A stretch of 64,000 bases of DNA from Chloroflexota bacterium (GTDB lineage Bacteria; Chloroflexota; Dehalococcoidia; Lucifugimonadales; UBA3495), in the NCBI GenBank assembly GCA_009837355.1, contig VXTR01000035.1, positions 54,762 to 118,761 on the forward strand, read 5' to 3'. The position numbers and the translations under genes are program-made. Of the stretch, positions 53,272 to 63,609 are shown in pieces. Every line of letters starts with the position of its first letter. Positions within the stretch are counted from its first letter, which is position 1. Under the pieces are notes generated by a model. It did not search any database. It saw nothing but the letters and a program-made list of their open reading frames with translations, and had not been told where the DNA came from.

Positions 53272-54261
53272 TCAAACCACCGCGCCGCCGATTACCCATT
53301 CCGTAGCTTGCTGCAAGGCTGCGGGTTGGCGCAGCCGGACATTTCCGGTGGAAACCGCAGCGTCAGCGCCGTCCAGCAGCTCAGCAGTGTGCTTCTCGGC
53401 ATACTCCCGCGAGGCGGTACCGTCCAGGATGGCTACAATGCGCGCGGAATCGTCCGGCTCCAGCACCCGTTTCATATAGATGCCGCCCAACTCGCGCTTG
53501 TCCGACGTTTCAGCGTGTTGCAGCGCATGGATGATGGGCAGGCTCTTTTTCTTGTTCAGCACGTTGCTGGCGGTAAAACCGTCGCCGGTGCTGCCCCACA
53601 GATCGGCTACGTCGTCGCGGATTTGCCGCGCCATGCCCAGGTTTTCGCCCCATTGCCGCAGGCAATCCGCGGTGTCGGCGTCAGCGCCCACAGCCAGCGC
53701 GCCCAGCTGCGCGGAGCAGCCGGCCAGCGCCCCCGATTTGCGACGAATCATGTCCAGGTAGTCGGGCTCCGACACCATCAACTGGTCCTGGTAGGTCAAG
53801 TCCATGTACTGCCCCTCGCACAGCGTCAGGCACGCTTGGTCCAGGGAACGGAGGGCAGCCAGTACGGTATCGGCAGACGCCCCGCCCTCAGCAAGCCGCA
53901 TCAATTCCGAACGGGCCAGAGCGTGCAACCCGTCGCCGGCATTGATGGCTTGGGACGGCCCCCAGACCCACCAGATGCTGGGGCGGTCGTCGCGCTGGTC
54001 GATGCGCCCGGCCTGCACGTCGTTGTGCACCAGCACAAAGTTGTAGGCCAGCTCCACCGACGATGCGGCCGGCACTGCAGGGCGATAATCGCCGGACACG
54101 GCCTCGGCGGCGGCAAGGGCCAGCACGCCGCAGTAGTGCAGTGGAGTCGGCGTCCCGTCAACAGGATTCCCGCGCTCGTCCACCCAACCCAGATGATAAC
54201 GCACCAGGTCGTAAAGCATACCCTGCCGGTTGGAGAGCGACGCGCGCAAATCGGCGTCCAC
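53272..54261 (-). CDS. Polyprenyl synthetase family protein
   Basis: VELAYNFVLVHNDVQ, RQIRDDVADLWG, KKKSLPIIHAL; start codon ambiguous. Confidence 0.88.
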   Translation of the reverse strand: MDADLRASLSNRQGMLYDLVRYHLGWVDERGNPVDGTPTPLHYCGVLALAAAEAVSGDYRPAVPAASSVELAYNFVLVHNDVQAGRIDQRDDRPSIWWVWGPSQAINAGDGLHALARSELMRLAEGGASADTVLAALRSLDQACLTLCEGQYMDLTYQDQLMVSEPDYLDMIRRKSGALAGCSAQLGALAVGADADTADCLRQWGENLGMARQIRDDVADLWGSTGDGFTASNVLNKKKSLPIIHALQHAETSDKRELGGIYMKRVLEPDDSARIVAILDGTASREYAEKHTAELLDGADAAVSTGNVRLRQPAALQQATEWVIGGAVV

Positions 54262-54321
54262 CGCGGCGCGGTAGCTGTCGTATGTAACGGCAGTGGTGAT
54301 GATTGCCTCCGCGTCGGCACG

Positions 54322-54933
54322 TTAAGCCAAGGCCTGCTGGATTTCGCAGAATTGCAGCGCCCCGGCCCGCAACAAAGTGGGCCCGTTTTCGGACACTGCT
54401 ACGATAGTGCTGGCGGTACCCTGCGGCTGCTGGCCAGCAGTAATAATACCATCAACCAGCCCTCCCAAACAGCGGCGTAAATCCTCCGGGTCTGTGATGT
54501 CCTCGGCGCCGCTGGGGTTGGCGCTGGTTCCCGTGATAGGCCGGCCAAGGCTCTTGGCCAGTGCCAGCGGTACGTCATGGTCGGGCATCCGCACGGCGAT
54601 GGTATCCCGGCCGGCGGTAAGGCGCGGTGGCAATTCCGGCGCCGCAGGTAGCACCAACGTGAGAGGGCCGGGCCAGTATCTGCTTGCCAATTGTTCCGCT
54701 ATAGCGCGAGCCAGCCCCCTGACATTGGAGACCGTCGCCACCTGCTCCCAGCCGGAAACCAGTACCGGCAAGGGCATGTCGGCGGGCCGCCCTTTCACCT
54801 GATAGACTCGCTCCAGCGCCGCCGGGTTGAGGGCGTCGGCGGCCAGGCCATACAGCGTGTCCGTGGGGATGGCAACTACACCGCCGTCGGCCAGGCAGTT
54901 CACCGCTTGAGCGATTTCAGTTTGGTAACCCAT
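54322..54933 (-). CDS. tsaC: L-threonylcarbamoyladenylate synthase (Sua5/YrdC/TsaC)
   Basis: GGVVAIPTDTLYGLAADALN, VYQVKGRPADMPLPVLV, TGTSANPSG. Confidence 0.93.
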   Translation of the reverse strand: MGYQTEIAQAVNCLADGGVVAIPTDTLYGLAADALNPAALERVYQVKGRPADMPLPVLVSGWEQVATVSNVRGLARAIAEQLASRYWPGPLTLVLPAAPELPPRLTAGRDTIAVRMPDHDVPLALAKSLGRPITGTSANPSGAEDITDPEDLRRCLGGLVDGIITAGQQPQGTASTIVAVSENGPTLLRAGALQFCEIQQALA

Positions 54934-55024
54934 ATCAGCGTTGATTTTACCATCCCCGGACGGTGCCGCGGCTCTCAGTATGCTAATATAATCGCCGAAA
55001 TTCTGTGAGTGCGGGAAGAGCGGC

Positions 55025-56578
55025 ATGATCACATCAGCGCACCCCGATGCCATCGTCGTCATTGATTTTGGTTCGCAGTACACCCACCTGATTGCGCGCC
55101 GCATACGGGAGTTGCGGGTGTACTCCGAAATCGTCTCGGCGACGGCGGGGCTAGCGGCGGTTTCACACCTCAACGTGCGTGGAATCATTCTGTCCGGCGG
55201 CCCGGCCAGCGTGTACGACGACGGGGCGCCGGCAATAGAGGACTGGGTGCTGCATTCCGACGCTCCGACGCTGGGCATCTGCTACGGTATGCAAGCGTTG
55301 GTGCATCAGTTGGGCGGGAAGGTAGTGGCTGGCGACGTTCGAGAGTACGGTCACGCCGACCTGTTGAGCGATGGCAGCGACGACGGATTGCTGGCCGGAG
55401 TGGGCCGCAAGGCTCCGGTGTGGATGAGCCACGGCGACCGGGTGGAACGCCTCCCCGATGGCATGACTGCCCTGGCGCACACCGCCAACACCAACTGCGC
55501 CGCCGTCAGCGACGGCGAGCGATGGTACGGCCTGCAGTTCCATCCCGAAGTGCAACACACGCCGGACGGTATGACCATCCTGCGCAACTTCGTGCGCAAC
55601 ATCTGCGGCTGCCCAGAATCCTGGACGCCGGGCAACTTCGTCGCCGACACGGTGGCGCGGGTTCGGGAGCAGGTTGGCGACGACCGGGTAATCTGCGGTT
55701 TGAGCGGCGGCGTGGATTCGTCGGTGGCGGCGGCGCTGCTGCATCGAGCCATCGGCCCGCAACTCACCTGCATCTTCGTCAACAACGGCCTGCTGCGCCA
55801 TGACGAAGTGGGCCAGGTGCAGGAAACCTTCCAGCGTGGGCTGGGGCTGGACTTGCGTTATGTTGACGCCAAATCCCGGTTCCTGAACAAGCTGGCCGGC
55901 GTAACCGACCCGGAAGTGAAGCGCAAGACCATCGGCGAAGAGTTCATCCGCGTCTTTGAGGACGCCGCCGCCGAGATTGAAAACGTGCAGTGGCTGGCGC
56001 AAGGCACTCTCTACCCCGACGTGATTGAAAGCGAAACGCCGGAGAACCGGGCCTCGGCCCGCATCAAGACCCACCACAACGTCGGTGGCCTGCCGGAGCG
56101 CATGGACTTTGGCTTGGTGGAGCCGCTGCGTTACCTGTTCAAGGACGAGGTCCGCGCCGTCGGCCTGGAGCTGGAACTGCCGGAGGAGATAATCTACCGT
56201 CAGCCATTTCCGGGACCGGGCCTGGCCATCCGCATCATCGGCGAAGTAACGCCCGAAAAGACGGCGATGCTGCGCGACTGTGACCGCATCGTGCTGGAAG
56301 AAATCGGTGACGCCGGTTTGTACCGGGACATCTGGCAGAGCTTTGCCGTGCTGACCGACAACCGCACCGTGGGCGTCATGGGCGACTACCGAACCTACGG
56401 CTACGCTTGCGCCATCCGCGCGGTGAACTCCGAGGACGCCATGACCGCCGACTGGGTGCGCCTGCCCTACGACGTGCTGGCCCGGATGAGCAACCGCATC
56501 GTCAACGAAGTGGACGGCGTGAATCGGGTGGTCTATGACATCACCAGCAAGCCGCCCGGCACCATTGAGTGGGAGTAA
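55025..56578 (+). CDS. guaA: GMP synthase (glutamine-hydrolysing)
   Basis: [65 protein letters not shown]. Confidence 0.98.
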   Translation: MITSAHPDAIVVIDFGSQYTHLIARRIRELRVYSEIVSATAGLAAVSHLNVRGIILSGGPASVYDDGAPAIEDWVLHSDAPTLGICYGMQALVHQLGGKVVAGDVREYGHADLLSDGSDDGLLAGVGRKAPVWMSHGDRVERLPDGMTALAHTANTNCAAVSDGERWYGLQFHPEVQHTPDGMTILRNFVRNICGCPESWTPGNFVADTVARVREQVGDDRVICGLSGGVDSSVAAALLHRAIGPQLTCIFVNNGLLRHDEVGQVQETFQRGLGLDLRYVDAKSRFLNKLAGVTDPEVKRKTIGEEFIRVFEDAAAEIENVQWLAQGTLYPDVIESETPENRASARIKTHHNVGGLPERMDFGLVEPLRYLFKDEVRAVGLELELPEEIIYRQPFPGPGLAIRIIGEVTPEKTAMLRDCDRIVLEEIGDAGLYRDIWQSFAVLTDNRTVGVMGDYRTYGYACAIRAVNSEDAMTADWVRLPYDVLARMSNRIVNEVDGVNRVVYDITSKPPGTIEWE

Positions 56579-56583
56579 CGTAC

Positions 56584-57891
56584 GTGCGTGTTCTGGTAGT
56601 CGGCTCCGGCGGTCGGGAGCACGCGCTGGCCTGGCGGTTGGCACGTTCGGAGTCGGTGAGCGAGCCGTTCGCCGCGCCGGGCAACTCCGGCACTGCCCTG
56701 GTGGGAACCAACCTGCCGGTATCCGACACCGACGTGGACGGCATCGTCGCCGCTGCAATCGCCCACGACATCGGCCTGGTGGTGATTGGGCCGGAGACGC
56801 CGCTGGCAATGGGCCTGTCCGACCGCCTGGCTGCTGCCGGCATCACCGCTTTCGGCCCCAGCCGGGCGGCGGCGCGGCTGGAATCCAGCAAGAGCTTTGC
56901 CCGCAGCGTGCTGGACGCCGCCGGCGTGCCCGGTCCGGACTACCGGGTATTCCAAAGCGTCAGCGGCGCGCTGAACTACGTGGATTCCCATGACCGCCCC
57001 GTGGTGGTGAAAGCCGATGGCCTGGCCGCCGGCAAAGGCGTCGCCCTCTGCGCCAATCGCGAGCAGGCCCACATCGCCATCCGCGCCTGCATGGAAGACC
57101 GGATCTTCGGCGATGCCGGGGCGACCGTAGTTGTCGAAGACTGGCTGCACGGCCCGGAGGTCAGCGTCTTCGGGTTCGCCGACGGCGAGAACCTGTCGGC
57201 GGTAACCGCGGCTACCGATTACAAGCGCATCGGCGAGGGCGGAACCGGCCCTAACACCGGCGGCATGGGCAGCTACGGGCCGCCACACTTCTGGAACGAT
57301 GAACTGGCCGAGCAGATTCGCCAGGAGTATATGCTGCCCGTCATCAGGGAACTGGCCAACCGTAATGCCCCCTACCGGGGCGCGCTGTACTGCGGGCTGA
57401 TGCTCACCGACGCCGGCCCTCGCGTGCTGGAGTTCAACTGCCGCTTCGGAGACCCGGAAACGCAGGTGGTAATGCCCCAGCTGCTCAGCGACCCGGTAGA
57501 CGTGATGCTGGCCTGCGCCACCGGCAGCCTGCATGACGTTGCTCCGGTGCGCTGGTCGCAGCGGCCTGCCGTGGCAGTCGTCATGGTGTCCGACGGCTAC
57601 CCCGGCCCGTATCAAACCGGGTTCCCCATTGCCGGCCTTGACGACGACCAAACCGACGACGTGATAGTGTTCCACGCCGGGGCCCAACTGGCCGATGACG
57701 GCAGCAACGCCGTGCTGACCGCCGGCGGCCGGGTGCTGGCCTGCGTGGGTCTGGGCGACACCGTTGACGAAGCCCGCAACCGGGCCTACCGCCGAATTGA
57801 CGGCATCAGCTTTGAAGGCGCGTACCACCGCCCTGACATTGCGACTGAGGCCGCCGTCGCCATGGCCGGCGCGCAGGAATCAGCCTGTTGA
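56584..57891 (+). CDS. purD: Phosphoribosylamine--glycine ligase
   Basis: VRVLVVGSGGREHALAWRLARS, VVVKADGLAAGKGVALC, LEFNCRFGDPETQVVMPQL; GTG start. Confidence 0.97.
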   Translation: MRVLVVGSGGREHALAWRLARSESVSEPFAAPGNSGTALVGTNLPVSDTDVDGIVAAAIAHDIGLVVIGPETPLAMGLSDRLAAAGITAFGPSRAAARLESSKSFARSVLDAAGVPGPDYRVFQSVSGALNYVDSHDRPVVVKADGLAAGKGVALCANREQAHIAIRACMEDRIFGDAGATVVVEDWLHGPEVSVFGFADGENLSAVTAATDYKRIGEGGTGPNTGGMGSYGPPHFWNDELAEQIRQEYMLPVIRELANRNAPYRGALYCGLMLTDAGPRVLEFNCRFGDPETQVVMPQLLSDPVDVMLACATGSLHDVAPVRWSQRPAVAVVMVSDGYPGPYQTGFPIAGLDDDQTDDVIVFHAGAQLADDGSNAVLTAGGRVLACVGLGDTVDEARNRAYRRIDGISFEGAYHRPDIATEAAVAMAGAQESAC

Positions 57892-58484
57892 TGCCACGCT
57901 CACCCAACATTCTCCCGGACTGGCCGGTGCTGGCGAGCGCTTTCCACAAAGCTGCCAATGCCGGCGAGCTGGACGCATTCCGCCGCCGCCGCTGGGGCAA
58001 CAATGAAGTTGTGGCTTGGCTGGAGCAGGATGCTCTCACCGGCCTCACCGAAACGCAAGCTGGAACGCTTTACCGAGGCGCCGGCGGGCGACAAATCGCC
58101 AAGTTCCGCGCCAACCCCATCGAAGAAGTGCGCGATGCCGTGGACTTTCTGCTCTACGACACCATCAAGCTGGAAAACCGCTTTGAAGAGTGCGCCGTCG
58201 AAACCGGCGGCTTCGGCCTGGCCGGCGCCAGCAAGGAATGGCCGTCGTACCTGCTCGCGCTGCGGGAGCCGAGCCTCTTTGCGCCGTGGAGTCCCCATAC
58301 CGAGCGGGCGCTGCGCCGCTGGGGTCTGTTGCCGGCCGGCTTCAAGGGCGGACACCCCGGCCTATGCTACATTGACTTGCTGGACATTCTGCACGGCCTG
58401 CGGGTAAGAATCGGCTTGCCGGACTTTCGCAGCGTTGACGAATTCTGTTACTTTAACGGGCGTGTCAAAAAAGGCTCGACGTAG
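57888..58484 (+). CDS. Hypothetical protein
   Basis: Start overlaps the purD stop; globular sequence. Confidence 0.6.
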   Translation: MMPRSPNILPDWPVLASAFHKAANAGELDAFRRRRWGNNEVVAWLEQDALTGLTETQAGTLYRGAGGRQIAKFRANPIEEVRDAVDFLLYDTIKLENRFEECAVETGGFGLAGASKEWPSYLLALREPSLFAPWSPHTERALRRWGLLPAGFKGGHPGLCYIDLLDILHGLRVRIGLPDFRSVDEFCYFNGRVKKGST

Positions 58485-58525
58485 TCGTCGTAACAGCCTG
58501 ACCGCCGAAACCGGAGGAACAATCG

Positions 58526-58957
58526 ATGCCCTGGCTTGATGACCTGAACCGCCTGCGTGTGCGCGTGGATAACGAGGGCTACGGTCGGCAGATGTCCGAG
58601 GTCGCCGAGCGTCGCGGCCTGCTGGAAAAATACGCCGACGGCTTGGGCGTTGAGAAACTCTTGACGCAGATGAACGACGTCCTGCTGGACGGCGGAGCCC
58701 GGCTCATCGTCGATCGCTCCTGGCAGTACGACTTCGAGGGGGACGATGACTCCGATTTTGAAGGACTCAACGACCAAATCCTCTACACTCTCTATTGGCA
58801 CGACGGCGACCCGGTGGAACTGGAAGTGCTGGTAGGCATCGATGACGATGACGCCGGGTATGTCATGGTGGACGACGAAGAAATCGACGACGACGCGGAC
58901 AGCATCCAGGAAGCCTTGCTGGACGCTTTCCGAGATATAGCCGAAATCACCAAGTAA
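58526..58957 (+). CDS. Acidic hypothetical protein
   Basis: RBS GGAGGA before ATG; D/E-rich C-terminus. Confidence 0.6.
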   Translation: MPWLDDLNRLRVRVDNEGYGRQMSEVAERRGLLEKYADGLGVEKLLTQMNDVLLDGGARLIVDRSWQYDFEGDDDSDFEGLNDQILYTLYWHDGDPVELEVLVGIDDDDAGYVMVDDEEIDDDADSIQEALLDAFRDIAEITK

Positions 58958-58969
58958 AGGAGAACGATT

Positions 58970-59428
58970 TTGCCGCTGGTAGGAATTGTGATGGGCAGCG
59001 CCTCGGACGAGGAAGCCGTCCAACCGACCATTAGTATCCTGGAATCCCTGGGCATCGACTACGAAGTCAGGGTGATGTCCGCCCACCGCACGCCGGAGCG
59101 CGTCCATGAATACGGAAGCACTGCCCGGGAGCGCGGGCTGGAAGTGCTGATTGCCGCCGCCGGCGGCTCGGCGGCCCTGGGCGGCGCCCTGGCCGCGCAG
59201 ACCACCCTCCCCGTCATCGGCATCCCCCTCACGTCCAGCGAACTCAACGGCTGGGACGCCTTGCTGTCCACGGCCCAGATGCCCCCGGGCATCCCCGTAG
59301 CCGCCATGGCCGTCGGCGGATGGGGCGCGCGCAACGCCGCCTACTACGCCGCCCAGATTCTCAGCATCAAGCACGACGCCATCCGCGACGCCGTTGAGCG
59401 CTACCGGCAGTCCCTGCGTGAGCGCTGA
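58970..59428 (+). CDS. purE: 5-(carboxyamino)imidazole ribonucleotide mutase
   Basis: VGIVMGSASDEEAVQPTISILESLGIDYEVRVMSAHRTPERV; TTG start. Confidence 0.97.
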   Translation: MPLVGIVMGSASDEEAVQPTISILESLGIDYEVRVMSAHRTPERVHEYGSTARERGLEVLIAAAGGSAALGGALAAQTTLPVIGIPLTSSELNGWDALLSTAQMPPGIPVAAMAVGGWGARNAAYYAAQILSIKHDAIRDAVERYRQSLRER

Positions 59429-60170
59429 CCCCCGGCCAACCCGCCGCCGTCCGCCGGCCGTGCTGACGGACTTCGACGACACGGCGGCGGTCCAGAACGT
59501 CGCCGAACTCCTCCTCCATCGGTTCGGCCATCCCTCCTGGACGGACGTGCGCCAGCGGTTCCGCGACGGCGAGCTGTCGCTGAAGGACTACCAGGAAATC
59601 ACCTTCCGGCAGATGCAGGCCGACAAAGCGGCGATGCAATCCTACGTCCGCGAGCAGGCCTGTTTCCGCGACCATTTCGGGGAGCTGTCCCAATTCTGCC
59701 TGGACAACGGCATCCCCATGTGCATCGTCAGCCAGGGCCTGGACTTCTACATCCAGGCGCTGCTGGACGCCTGCGGTCAGTCCGACTTGCCGGTGCACGC
59801 CGTCCGCGCCCAGTTCAACAACGACGGGCGCATCATCGGCTACGGCTACGATTTCACCTACCCGGACGCGCCGGAGCGGGGCAACAGCAAGGCCCTGATG
59901 GTGCAGCGGTTCCAGCAGCAGGGCTACCACGTCTTCTACGCCGGCGACGGGAGCTCCGACTTCGAGGCCGGCGAAGTTGCCGATACCGTCTTCGCCCACC
60001 GCCAGATGGCGGAAATGTGCCAAGCCGCGCAAATCCCCTTCACTCCCTTCACCGACTTCGGCCCGGTGCTGGCAGCGGTGCGAGGGTACGTGGAATATGC
60101 GCCCGGCGCGCGGGAGTATCAATATGGTGGAACCTGCCAGCTACCAGGAAGCGATAATCACGCCCGATGA
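59418..60170 (+). CDS. HAD-IB family phosphatase (MtnX-like)
   Basis: PAVLTDFDDTAAVQNVAELLL; CIVSQGLDFYIQALLD; YAGDGSSDFEAGEVADTVFA; GTG start likely. Confidence 0.85.
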   Translation: MSADPRPTRRRPPAVLTDFDDTAAVQNVAELLLHRFGHPSWTDVRQRFRDGELSLKDYQEITFRQMQADKAAMQSYVREQACFRDHFGELSQFCLDNGIPMCIVSQGLDFYIQALLDACGQSDLPVHAVRAQFNNDGRIIGYGYDFTYPDAPERGNSKALMVQRFQQQGYHVFYAGDGSSDFEAGEVADTVFAHRQMAEMCQAAQIPFTPFTDFGPVLAAVRGYVEYAPGAREYQYGGTCQLPGSDNHAR

Positions 60171-61500
60171 GGCTGCGGTCATTGCCCAGGAAGTGCGCCG
60201 CCTCATTCGCGAGGGCGACGAACGTTCGGCATGGGAGCAGCTGAGACACCTGCATCCTGCCGACATGGGCAGCATCGTGTCCGCCCTTCCGCGCACCAGC
60301 CGCGAGGCCATTGTGGCGGTGATGACGCCCGATGCCGTGGCATGGATGTTCCGCCACATAAACCCGGTGCAGGCCGCCCGGGTTAGCGCCAGGCTGGGCA
60401 CCGGCATCCTTTCCACGGCATTGGCCCAGGTCAACCCCCGCATGGCCCTGGACATCCTGCGCCGCCTGCCAGGTTCCCACGCCCGCGAAGTCGCCGAGGC
60501 CATCGGCCATCCCGTGGGTGACCCGGCGGTTGATACCGCCCCGTTGGACACCGCCGCCGGCTTCATGGTTACCGGATTCCCCGCCCTTCAACCGGACATA
60601 GCAGTGGGAGCCGCAAGGGAGAGGCTTCGGCAACTGGCCCATGACCAGCATAACTTCACCCACGTTTTCGTCGTTGATGATGGCGGCCAACTGATTGGGC
60701 AGGTGGCCATGATCGACCTGGCGATGTCCCTGGACGATACCCCGCTCAACCGGCTGACCACACCAAGCGCCGGCCTGGTTTCGGCGGACACTCCAAGGGA
60801 AGAATGCGCCCGACTCCAGAGACACTACAACCTGACTCAACTGCCCGTGGTGGAAGACGGACGGCTCATCGGCGTAATTCCGTCCGAGTTCCTCCTCAGT
60901 GCCTCCGTCGCCGAGGACACGGAACAAATCCTCCAGGTGGCCAACGTGGCCGGCGACAGCGCTGATGGGCCGCTGCTGGGTTCCATACGCACCCGCCTGC
61001 CGTGGCTCACCGTTAACCTCGCCACCACCTTTCTGGCCGCCTTCACCGTTTCGCTCTTTGAGTCAACGCTGGCCCGCGTGGTGGTGCTGGCCGCATTCCT
61101 GCCCGTGGTTGCCGGGCAGGGCGGCATCGGCGGCACCCAAACTCTCACCCTCATTGTGCGCGCCATAGCCCTGGGCGAGCTGGTGGGGATGCGAGCCAGA
61201 CGGCTGCTGACACGTGAGTTAATCCTGGGACTGATTCACGGCCTGTGGCTGGGTGTGCTGGTGGCAGTCATCGCCGCTCTGTGGAAGCAAAACCTGGGCC
61301 TGGCGCTGGTGCTCGGAGTGGCGATGCTGGGCAACATGGCTGTGGCTGGTATGGTTGGCGCCGGGGTTCCGCTCCTGCTGCGACGCCTCGGCGTGGACCC
61401 GGCTGTCGCCTCTGCGGTGGTTGTCACCACCGTGACCGACGTGTGTGGCTTCCTACTCTTCCTGGGCATCGCCAGCGCCGCCATCAGCCTGATTGTTTAG
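60124..61500 (+). CDS. mgtE: MgtE-type magnesium transporter
   Basis: MgtE N domain, CBS pair, LPVVAGQGGIGGTQTLTLIVRAIALGEL. Confidence 0.93.
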   Translation: MVEPASYQEAIITPDEAAVIAQEVRRLIREGDERSAWEQLRHLHPADMGSIVSALPRTSREAIVAVMTPDAVAWMFRHINPVQAARVSARLGTGILSTALAQVNPRMALDILRRLPGSHAREVAEAIGHPVGDPAVDTAPLDTAAGFMVTGFPALQPDIAVGAARERLRQLAHDQHNFTHVFVVDDGGQLIGQVAMIDLAMSLDDTPLNRLTTPSAGLVSADTPREECARLQRHYNLTQLPVVEDGRLIGVIPSEFLLSASVAEDTEQILQVANVAGDSADGPLLGSIRTRLPWLTVNLATTFLAAFTVSLFESTLARVVVLAAFLPVVAGQGGIGGTQTLTLIVRAIALGELVGMRARRLLTRELILGLIHGLWLGVLVAVIAALWKQNLGLALVLGVAMLGNMAVAGMVGAGVPLLLRRLGVDPAVASAVVVTTVTDVCGFLLFLGIASAAISLIV

Positions 61501-63558
61501 GTGGACGCCATGCTGGGATTCCTTCGCCCCAGTCCCACCCTCTCCTCACAGGAAACCCGGCGCAGCCAGCGACTGATGATGTGGGGCGCCGTCAGCGGCG
61601 GCGCCATGTTCAGCCTGGGCAGCGGTGGATTCATGGCCGCTTATGCCCTGGCCTTGGGCGCCAACAATCTCCAGGTGGGCATCCTGGCTGCGCTGCCGCC
61701 CGTCTCGCAGGTGGTGCAGTTGCCGGCCATCCTGGCGGTGGAGCGGTTCCGCAAACGCAAAGCCATCGGCCTGCCCGCCTGGTTTCTGGGACAACTGCCG
61801 TGGGTGCTCATCGCCGCCGTTCCCTTCTTGCTCAACACGCCGGGATCCTTGGCAATTTCCGCCGTAATCATCCTGTTGGCCCTGCGCGGCCTGTTCAATC
61901 CGGTGTGGGTTACTGCGCAGAACAGCTGGATGCGGGACCTGATACCCCAGGAGATGCTGGGACGCTTCTACAGCCGACGGCTGGGGACCATGACGGCAAC
62001 CGTCGTTATTGTGGGATTGACCGGTTCCTTCTTCGTTCGATGGTGGCAGGGCTACGCGCCGCCGGAGCACGCCATTTATGCCTTTTCGTTCTTGCTTTTA
62101 GGAGGGTGGCTGACCTTCGGAATCATCGGCCCTGCCTTGGTGGGGTTCAGCAAGGAACCGTTGATGCCGCCGGCGCCGGCGTCCGACCGCCCGGCATGGG
62201 CTATCCTGCTGGAACCGCTGCGCGACGCCGACTTCCGACGCCTGTTCCGGTTCCTGTTCTTGTGGAACTTCGCCATGAACCTGGCGGTGCCTTTCTTCGC
62301 GGTCTATATGCTGACCCGGCTGGACTTCTCCCTGCCCGTCGTCATCGGCTTCACCATGTTGAGCCAGGTAACCAACGTCCTGTTCATCCGGGTGTGGGGA
62401 GCCATGGCCGACCGTTTCGGCAGCAAGACGGTCATGTCACTGTCGGCCTCCCTGTTTCTGCTGGTCATCATCGGATGGGTATTCACCACCAGCCCGGAGC
62501 GCCACTTGCTCACCATCCCGCTGGTGACGGTGTTGCACGTTTTCGCCGGCATTGCCACCGCCGGCATCCAGCTCACCGTCCAGACCATTGCCCTGAAAAC
62601 CGCGCCCGAGGGCAGTGCCACCCCGTACATCGGCATCGCCGGAATTGGCGCTGGTTTGGGGGCCGGAATCGGGCCAATTGTTGGCGGCGCTCTGGCCGAC
62701 TTCTTCAACAATCACCTGTTCCGCATTGACCTGAGTTGGGCTTCCGCCGGCGGCGTGCTTGAATTGTCGGCCGTCACCCTGACCGGCATCGACTTCCTCT
62801 TTGTCATCTCTTTCTGCTTGGGCGTTGTAACGTTGAACCTGCTGGCCCAGTTGAGGGAGGAAGGCGCGGCCGACCGGGAAGTGGCCATGCGGGAGTTGAT
62901 TGGTGGTATGGACCCGGTAATGCGGGCGGTGAGCTCCGTGCCGGGGGCCGGCGTCGTAACCGCGGCCTCCTACGGTTACATCAGGCGGGTCCCCGGCGCA
63001 GACGTGGCCCTCGGCGTCATGGCCTACGAACTGGCGTCTTCTACACAAGCGGCCGTCGCGTCCGCCGGTCGTGGACGCCGGCTGGCGGCAGACGCGGAAT
63101 CTATGGTCGGGAACGCGCTCACCTCGGTGATGGGCCGCATCCAGGATGCCGGACAACACGGGCTTGAACTGGCACAGCACGCCACCCGCGGCGCGATGCA
63201 CGTCGGCGATGAGTTAGTGGAGCAACTGGAAGGAGTAGTCCAATCATCCATGGCCGGGTCTCTGCGCGCGCTGGACCGCGCTGCTGTGGACCCGCTTGAC
63301 TCCCTCTACGGCGCAGGATATGGCGCCGTGCAGGGCGCGCTGGAATCAGAACACGACCCGGTGCGGGTTTCCAGGGCGGCAATCGCAGCGGCCAGAGGCA
63401 TGGCTTCCGAATTGGGCGTGACGGAGGACGAGGCGGCCCGGGCCGTGGCCAACGGCATCCTCTCAGCCGCATCCGACACCGATGCGGAAACCGTGGATTC
63501 GGTTCGTGAAGCCCTTCCCGAATCAACTCCCAATCCCGAAAATCCTGACAACCACTGA
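61501..63558 (+). CDS. MFS transporter with long Ala-rich C-terminal extension
   Basis: Multiple TM helices, G..LGAGIGPIVGGALADFF; GTG start directly after the mgtE stop. Confidence 0.85.
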   Translation: MDAMLGFLRPSPTLSSQETRRSQRLMMWGAVSGGAMFSLGSGGFMAAYALALGANNLQVGILAALPPVSQVVQLPAILAVERFRKRKAIGLPAWFLGQLPWVLIAAVPFLLNTPGSLAISAVIILLALRGLFNPVWVTAQNSWMRDLIPQEMLGRFYSRRLGTMTATVVIVGLTGSFFVRWWQGYAPPEHAIYAFSFLLLGGWLTFGIIGPALVGFSKEPLMPPAPASDRPAWAILLEPLRDADFRRLFRFLFLWNFAMNLAVPFFAVYMLTRLDFSLPVVIGFTMLSQVTNVLFIRVWGAMADRFGSKTVMSLSASLFLLVIIGWVFTTSPERHLLTIPLVTVLHVFAGIATAGIQLTVQTIALKTAPEGSATPYIGIAGIGAGLGAGIGPIVGGALADFFNNHLFRIDLSWASAGGVLELSAVTLTGIDFLFVISFCLGVVTLNLLAQLREEGAADREVAMRELIGGMDPVMRAVSSVPGAGVVTAASYGYIRRVPGADVALGVMAYELASSTQAAVASAGRGRRLAADAESMVGNALTSVMGRIQDAGQHGLELAQHATRGAMHVGDELVEQLEGVVQSSMAGSLRALDRAAVDPLDSLYGAGYGAVQGALESEHDPVRVSRAAIAAARGMASELGVTEDEAARAVANGILSAASDTDAETVDSVREALPESTPNPENPDNH

Positions 63559-63609
63559 CACCGGCCTGTTGACGCCTACGGAACCCACGTTCTACAATGG
63601 CCTTACACG

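Noticed and set aside
55163-56809. 548-aa minus-strand ORF opposite guaA
   Set aside because: guaA motifs are unambiguous on the plus strand; antisense ORF is a codon-bias artefact
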